DNA of 64,000 nt from Litoreibacter albidus (lineage in GTDB: Bacteria; Pseudomonadota; Alphaproteobacteria; Rhodobacterales; Rhodobacteraceae): contig NZ_FNOI01000001.1 in assembly GCF_900107015.1 (NCBI RefSeq), positions 126,501 through 190,500 of the forward strand. Direction: 5' to 3'. Below are positions 60,201-64,000 of this stretch, in pieces. The position numbers were made by a program, and so were the translations under genes. Below the pieces are notes generated by a model that did not search any database, was not told the origin of the DNA, and saw only the letters and a list, made by a program, of their open reading frames with translations. Position 1 is the first letter of the stretch; each line of letters starts with the position of its first letter.

Positions 60201-61722
60201 TGGCTTCAATTGCGTTGAAGAAACGGCGGCTGTCATCCCGAATGGCTTGCCGCTTCTCGTCGCTCATTTGGTCCAAGCTTCTATACATGAACCCCATGCG
60301 GGGGTTTCCACGCAGCTTGCCATCATTGCGGGCGATGAAATCCCAATAAAGGTAATTAAAGGGGCAGGCTGTGGGCCCGTTCTTAACCGAAGGCTTGTAC
60401 TTACAAGACCGACAATAGTTCGACATTTTGTTGATATATGCGCCACTGGCTGCATATGGCTTCGACGCAAGCAGACCGCCATCCGCGTAGAGGATCATGC
60501 CCGACACATTGGGCAATTCGACCCACTCATACGCATCGGCATACACCAGCATATACCAGTTGTTAACCTCATCCGGATCCAGCCCCGCGATCAGCGCGAA
60601 ATTCCCAAGGACCATCAGTCGCTGGATGTGGTGCGCATAGGCGTTCTGCTTGGTTTCGGTGACGCATTGGCGCAGGCAATTCATCTGGGTCTCAGCGCTC
60701 CAGTAAAACTCCGGCAAGGCGCGTTTCGCGTTGAAGAAATTCGCGGTTTTGTAGTCCGGCATCTTCAGCCAGTAGATCCCACGGACATACTCACGCCAAC
60801 CGAGAATTTGCCGTATGAAACCCTCGACGGCATTCAGGGGGGCGCCGCCGGCGTGATACGCAGCTTCAGCGCGCTCGATGCATTCAAGCGGGTCGAGCAG
60901 GCCGCAGTTAAGATAGAGGCCGATGTGGCTGTGATACATCCACGGTTCGCCTTGAAGCATGGCGTCTTGGTAATCGCCGAATAGTTTCAACCGTCGGTCG
61001 ACGAACTCTTCAAGGGCTATAACGGCCTGATCTCGGGTGACCGCGAAGTGGAACGGCGTCAATTCCCCGAAATGGTCAGGGAAATGGGCCTCTACGAGTT
61101 CTAGGACTTCTTGGGTCACTGCGTCTGGCCGCGCCTTGTAGGTTGGCGGGAGGTTAAGCCCAGCAGCAGGGGGCTTGCGATTTTCGGAGTCGTAGTTCCA
61201 TTGGCCACCAACTGGGTCGTTGTGGTCCATTAAGATTGAATACTTGCGACGCATTTCCCTGTAAAAGAATTCCATCCGCATCTGCTTGCGACCTTCAGCC
61301 CAATCGGCGAACTCGGCTGGCGAGCTGAGAAAGCGGTTGTCATCTTTAATTGTCACCGTGATTCCTAGCCGCTGGGACCATCCCTTGATGTCTTCCACAA
61401 GTCGGTACTCGCCTGGGGTCGTCACAATGACTTCGTCAATATCGTATCGCGCAACGGTGCGCGCCACTTCATCGGCCAAGGAGCCTGCGTTATTGGGGGC
61501 GTCGTATTTGACGTAATGGATATTCAACCCTTCAGCGAGCAGCTCGGCCGCGAAATGGCGCATCGCAGAAAAGATGAATGCGATCTTTTTCTTGTGATGT
61601 TTGACGTAGGTCGCCTCGCTGCGCACCTCGCACATTAGGATGATATCGTTTTGCGCATCTACGCCGACAAGGCTGGCGATGTTTCGGCTTAATTGGTCGC
61701 CGAGTATCAGGCGTAATTTCAT
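60187..61722 (-). CDS. phrB: FeS-type (6-4) photolyase/cryptochrome PhrB
   Basis: A 511-residue protein of the iron-sulfur bacterial cryptochrome/photolyase family. [10 protein letters not shown] opens the alpha/beta domain. The four cysteines that hold the [4Fe-4S] cluster are Cys349, Cys437, Cys440 and Cys453 ([10 protein letters not shown] and [10 protein letters not shown]), matching Agrobacterium PhrB 350, 438, 441 and 454 with a shift of one. [18 protein letters not shown] and [23 protein letters not shown] are family motifs. It repairs (6-4) photoproducts by blue light, with FAD and a ribolumazine antenna in known members. First gene of the operon with DUF2256 and a second photolyase-like gene. 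Confidence 0.94.
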   Translation of the reverse strand: MKLRLILGDQLSRNIASLVGVDAQNDIILMCEVRSEATYVKHHKKKIAFIFSAMRHFAAELLAEGLNIHYVKYDAPNNAGSLADEVARTVARYDIDEVIVTTPGEYRLVEDIKGWSQRLGITVTIKDDNRFLSSPAEFADWAEGRKQMRMEFFYREMRRKYSILMDHNDPVGGQWNYDSENRKPPAAGLNLPPTYKARPDAVTQEVLELVEAHFPDHFGELTPFHFAVTRDQAVIALEEFVDRRLKLFGDYQDAMLQGEPWMYHSHIGLYLNCGLLDPLECIERAEAAYHAGGAPLNAVEGFIRQILGWREYVRGIYWLKMPDYKTANFFNAKRALPEFYWSAETQMNCLRQCVTETKQNAYAHHIQRLMVLGNFALIAGLDPDEVNNWYMLVYADAYEWVELPNVSGMILYADGGLLASKPYAASGAYINKMSNYCRSCKYKPSVKNGPTACPFNYLYWDFIARNDGKLRGNPRMGFMYRSLDQMSDEKRQAIRDDSRRFFNAIEANEKV

Positions 61723-61918
61723 AGCCTGCCCATTCCTGCCGATCTGGCGCTGACTAAACCTTGCGGGACGCCAACTTTCGGAGACATTCGAGACCTGTCC
61801 GGTCTCGGGCCGCGAAACCTTAACGCTCCGCCATCGTCAAAGAACGGACCAATGTCGCGCCACGTCGCCTCAAACGCATGCGGGATGGAAGTCCCACCTT
61901 TTATATAGGTGTCGTGAA

Positions 61919-62431
61919 TTATGGGCTGCAAGGTTCTGTCTCCACGACAACCTGCGCATCGGTGTCCATCACCGCAGAATATGATCGGTTACCCTTGAGA
62001 AGCGTGACCGAGGTGCCGCTGATTTCACCAGCGGATACAGTGATCCCGCGCTGCCCAGCCGTGTCGTCGACATCAATAGTAAATGCAACCGCCTCACCCT
62101 GGCCAAGGCCAGTCACATTCAACGTGGCCCGCTGATCAGCATCTGAGATATTGGGTGGCTCTAAAAGGTACTGCTCGCCTTTCGTAACTTCGAAAGGCTG
62201 AAACACTCCTACACCTTCGCTCGCTCCCGTGGTGTCGAAGATCAAACCAGCTTCTGACGCGGAAACGTCGATGACAATATCCACGGCGCCAAGGTCACAA
62301 TCGCCAAGATTTTCGATAATAAACCGATCCTTGGGGGCACCCTCGATGAATTGCACCCGAAGATCTGCGAAGGACGGGAACGCTACGAGCAGAAATGCAA
62401 AGCAGCTAAGCGTGAGGCCGATGGTGTTCAT
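61919..62431 (-). CDS. Exported protein, aggregation-factor-core-like
   Basis: A 170-residue protein with a signal peptide (MNTIGLTLSCFAFLLVAFPSFA) and a beta-rich body: LRVQFIEGAPKDRFIIENLGDCDLGAVDIVIDVS, LIFDTTGASEGVGVFQPFEV, VAFTIDVDDTAGQRGITVSAGEISG. I recall such Rhodobacterales proteins being annotated as aggregation factor core, a name without experimental basis here. Two Cys (DCDL and the C-terminal EPCSP) may form a disulfide. It is a single gene about 200 bases upstream of phrB on the same strand. Confidence 0.7.
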   Translation of the reverse strand: MNTIGLTLSCFAFLLVAFPSFADLRVQFIEGAPKDRFIIENLGDCDLGAVDIVIDVSASEAGLIFDTTGASEGVGVFQPFEVTKGEQYLLEPPNISDADQRATLNVTGLGQGEAVAFTIDVDDTAGQRGITVSAGEISGTSVTLLKGNRSYSAVMDTDAQVVVETEPCSP

Positions 62432-62791
62432 GAGTACTGTCCCCAGATCAAAAACTTTGCTCGTTTGATAGCAATACGCGCCCGATCCTCGAATGGATCA
62501 AAATTGAGGGACGAAATTGGCTGGAAGCTGTTGACGGGGGAGCAGGCGGAAGAAGAATATACCGGAACTAAACCGAGCGTGATGCGGGCGATCAAAGCTT
62601 GGAGAACGTGGTGCAGATACTGCGTATGTGGGCGTGCGGAGCTTTCCACCGCCTTAGAGTTTTCGCCCCCTGATCCCACGGCCGCACTTTAACCTTTGAG
62701 AAGACGGGCAGCCGCACGAACCGGCCAACGAGTACCCAATATGGAATTTCGCGTGTTGTCGCGGAAATAATATGAGTGGCTGTGCTACCCG
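62432..62791. other. Gap without convincing gene before the tRNA fragment
   Basis: Some frames are open (62351-62692 plus; 62428-62679 minus) but neither has a ribosome site, recognisable protein or suitable codon use. No repeats or terminators stand out. This is the chromosomal flank next to the island junction and may be eroded. Confidence 0.4.
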
Positions 62792-62835
62792 TGGAGGCGA
62801 GTACCGGAATCGAACCGGTGTACACGGATTTGCAA
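62792..62835 (-). tRNA. 3' half of tRNA-Cys (GCA): attachment-site remnant
   Basis: Read on the minus strand, it begins in the anticodon loop (TTGCAAA, anticodon GCA at 62831-62833). It continues with anticodon-stem strand TCCGT, the variable region, a T arm ACCGG-TTCGATT-CCGGT, acceptor strand ACTCGCC, discriminator T and encoded CCA (62792-62794). U73 and GCA identify tRNA-Cys. The 5' half is absent: upstream of 62835 the stem partner ACGGA is not found. This is not a functional tRNA but the fragment typical of one end of an integrated element. Confidence 0.9.
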
Positions 62836-63111
62836 AACTAGGTATGTGTCTGAATTTATATGGTATTGTGTTTAGATTTCGCACGAATACTGTGAGAACG
62901 TAGCGTGAATGTTTAGACTGAAAGATTGACCATTTTCTGAAAAATACCACACATGAACGCGAGGGGGATTTCTCTATCAAGAGGTCTCTCTGGGCCCCGA
63001 TCCGACTTTCCAACTAAGAACGTCTCTACCCAAAAGCTACCGATGGATCTTGTCGAGGCATTGCTGTTGATGCAGTGTTCTGCAACCGCTAAATTTTGAA
63101 GAGCCAATTAA
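62836..63111. other. AT-rich island flank, no gene seen
   Basis: Immediately past the tRNA fragment the base composition shifts to AT-rich and codon use no longer fits the host. Short frames (62913-63107 minus, 62654-63013 minus, the latter reading through the tRNA fragment) are not credible. No integrase gene lies in the part visible here; it could be farther right. Confidence 0.5.
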
Positions 63112-63414
63112 ATGCGAATGTTGACTGTGACCTTTGTAACTTGCTGTTCTCTTGCCGCTTGCAGCACAGAACTTACCGAACATGCATACTCTGTCAGACA
63201 AATTTCGCTTTCTGCTGCTGAGAAATGTTCATTCATTAGTCCAGTTTCTGGGGTTGAGTATTTTGGTTGGACTTCCGCTGGCGACGCGCAAAGTGCCCTA
63301 AATAAGGTCCGTAACTCTGTGGCGGAACGAGGCGGCAACGCCTTCGTGCTCACACAGACTGTTTCATCTGACGATGGCACGGTTAGCCACGCAGACGCTT
63401 ATCTCTGCGAATAG
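63112..63414 (+). CDS. Small DUF4156-like lipoprotein
   Basis: A 100-residue lipoprotein: leader MRMLTVTFVTCCSLAACS with lipobox LAAC (Cys at 17), then a small domain with KCSFISPVSGVEYFGWTS, ALNKVRNSVAERGGNAFVLTQTV and AYLCE at the end. The pattern, including two Cys likely bridged, is that of DUF4156/RcsF-like lipoproteins, which are found in outer membranes. Role unknown. It is the first gene inside the putative island, with lower GC than the chromosome on the left. Confidence 0.7.
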   Translation: MRMLTVTFVTCCSLAACSTELTEHAYSVRQISLSAAEKCSFISPVSGVEYFGWTSAGDAQSALNKVRNSVAERGGNAFVLTQTVSSDDGTVSHADAYLCE

Positions 63415-63575
63415 TAGAGCGCTAACGGCCCATCGCCGACATCCGTCATAACCTAACGTCGCTACGGTGCGGCCCCGTCGAAGGAGCCATTCGCTGCGGC
63501 TGCATATTCAAAGGATGGATAAGTGCATCCGTGCGGCGTAAAGCTGGCGTTTTTTATCGCCCTCCGTCGGGCATC

Positions 63576-64000
63576 TCATAAGCCCGATGCCCTGATATTT
63601 AAAATGAGTTGATCGATGTCGTAACCTTTGCGTACCTCAAAAAGCGCAACCCCGTTGCGTTTACAGGCCGCGCGTTTCCTCTTGTCTCGCCGTTGGTTTT
63701 CTTCGAATGCCTTCTGTCCACCGAAAAATTCGATTGGCCTATCATGCTGTTCTCCTTGAAATTCGACTGCGACGGACAACTCTGGAAAAAAAACGTCGAG
63801 GTGCTGACGCCCCAGCCACGACGGTCGTGCGTGCTGCAGTACTTGGTGCTCGCTGAAGGCATCCTTTAACTGGTAATAAAGATGAGTCTCGGAAATCCAG
63901 CCCTCTCCGATGCGCGGAAGTCCTTTATCCACTCTGAGAGCGTTCTCAGCCTGCCTGATCAAGTCGACAACATAATCTCTGAACTCGTCGCGATTGCTGA
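63576..64000 (-). CDS. PD-(D/E)xK nuclease-like protein, C-terminal part
   Basis: The reading frame is open to the window end, so only about 141 C-terminal residues are seen. The segment HLDVFFPELSVAVEFQGEQHDRPIEFFGG has the order Asp-x(9-10)-Glu-x-Gln-Gly...His of PD-(D/E)xK nucleases of the Vsr/DUF559-like kind, followed by RRDKRKRAACKRNGVALFEVRKGYD. A role in DNA cleavage or defence is possible. A TTG at 63962 was a formal start, but codons to the right remain open, so the real start is outside. Codon use is unlike the chromosome part, consistent with transfer. Confidence 0.65.
   Translation of the reverse strand, partial: SNRDEFRDYVVDLIRQAENALRVDKGLPRIGEGWISETHLYYQLKDAFSEHQVLQHARPSWLGRQHLDVFFPELSVAVEFQGEQHDRPIEFFGGQKAFEENQRRDKRKRAACKRNGVALFEVRKGYDIDQLILNIRASGL

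Noticed and set aside
61719-61931. 70-residue minus-strand frame whose stop overlaps the phrB start
   Set aside because: The overlap looks like coupling, but codon use (AGG, AGA, CGA, TTA) differs from neighbours and no family is recognised; it probably lies in the phrB promoter region.
62654-63013. 119-residue minus-strand frame across the tRNA fragment
   Set aside because: It reads through a clear tRNA-Cys remnant and the island junction, so it cannot be an old gene.
1-64000. CRISPR arrays, rRNA operons, insertion sequences
   Set aside because: Looked for regularly spaced repeats, rRNA sequence and transposase-like proteins; none was seen.

Overview
This window is a GC-rich chromosomal segment of an alphaproteobacterium, almost certainly a member of the Rhodobacterales (roseobacter group). 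The evidence is the gene content and order: ruvC-ruvA-ruvB followed by ybgC-tolQRAB-pal-ybgF-tilS-ftsH, DUF1178, DUF1127 and DUF3572 proteins, Hint-domain and DM13 proteins, a tad pilus locus whose pilins carry Asp-Trp instead of Glu-Tyr, and CtrA-type TTAA-N7-TTAA boxes. All naming is from reading translated sequence; no database search was run.

Layout. 1-5.8 kb: the start of a short-chain dehydrogenase, DUF1178, a NUDIX hydrolase, a PLP-dependent threonine dehydratase-like enzyme, the molybdate transporter modABC and an LpxR-like outer-membrane protein. 5.8-10.1 kb: a Hint-domain protein behind a perfect CtrA box, an M50-like membrane metallopeptidase, a TetR regulator with operator-like palindromes facing a DM13 protein, and rpsD. 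10.1-16.5 kb: acs behind TTTACAAA repeats, adk, a GNAT acetyltransferase, an MFS-type protein and prmA. 17-29 kb: ruvCAB (near-consensus SOS box and two competing hairpins upstream) and the Tol-Pal envelope cluster ending in tilS and ftsH. 29-32.7 kb: a MOSC protein and the one-carbon pair fhs-folD.

32.7-48.9 kb: a tad (Flp pilus) locus. It has an AAA-type ATPase, a polytopic membrane protein, prepilin peptidase, two TPR lipoproteins, TadC, TadB, CpaF/TadA, CpaE/TadZ, an OmpA-like lipoprotein in place of CpaD, the secretin, CpaB and five small pilin-like genes, then a lytic transglycosylase. Two pilin genes are a recent tandem duplication with identical products. No tadE/F/G pseudopilins are seen.

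48.9-53.4 kb: the most unusual metabolic block. A HAD-phosphatase/UbiA-prenyltransferase fusion converges on an overlapping operon of DprE2-like SDR, DprE1-like FAD oxidase and a UPF0104/LPG-synthase-type membrane protein. Together these look like a polyprenyl-phosphate-arabinose pathway of the mycobacterial type, in a Gram-negative. 53.4-58.5 kb: NUDIX, DUF983, then an EF-hand protein, an ECF sigma factor, a likely anti-sigma factor and a CpxP-like periplasmic sensor, a PleD-like diguanylate cyclase without its phosphoacceptor, and DUF3572. 58.8-61.7 kb: an overlapping light-response operon of FeS-type (6-4) photolyase phrB, DUF2256 and a photolyase-family protein whose domains appear in swapped order.

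62.4-64 kb: a chromosome/island junction. The 3' half of a tRNA-Cys gene (62792-62835) stands alone and marks the attachment site of an integrated element that runs off the right end. Past it the sequence is more AT-rich and carries a small lipoprotein and a PD-(D/E)xK-type nuclease-like protein.
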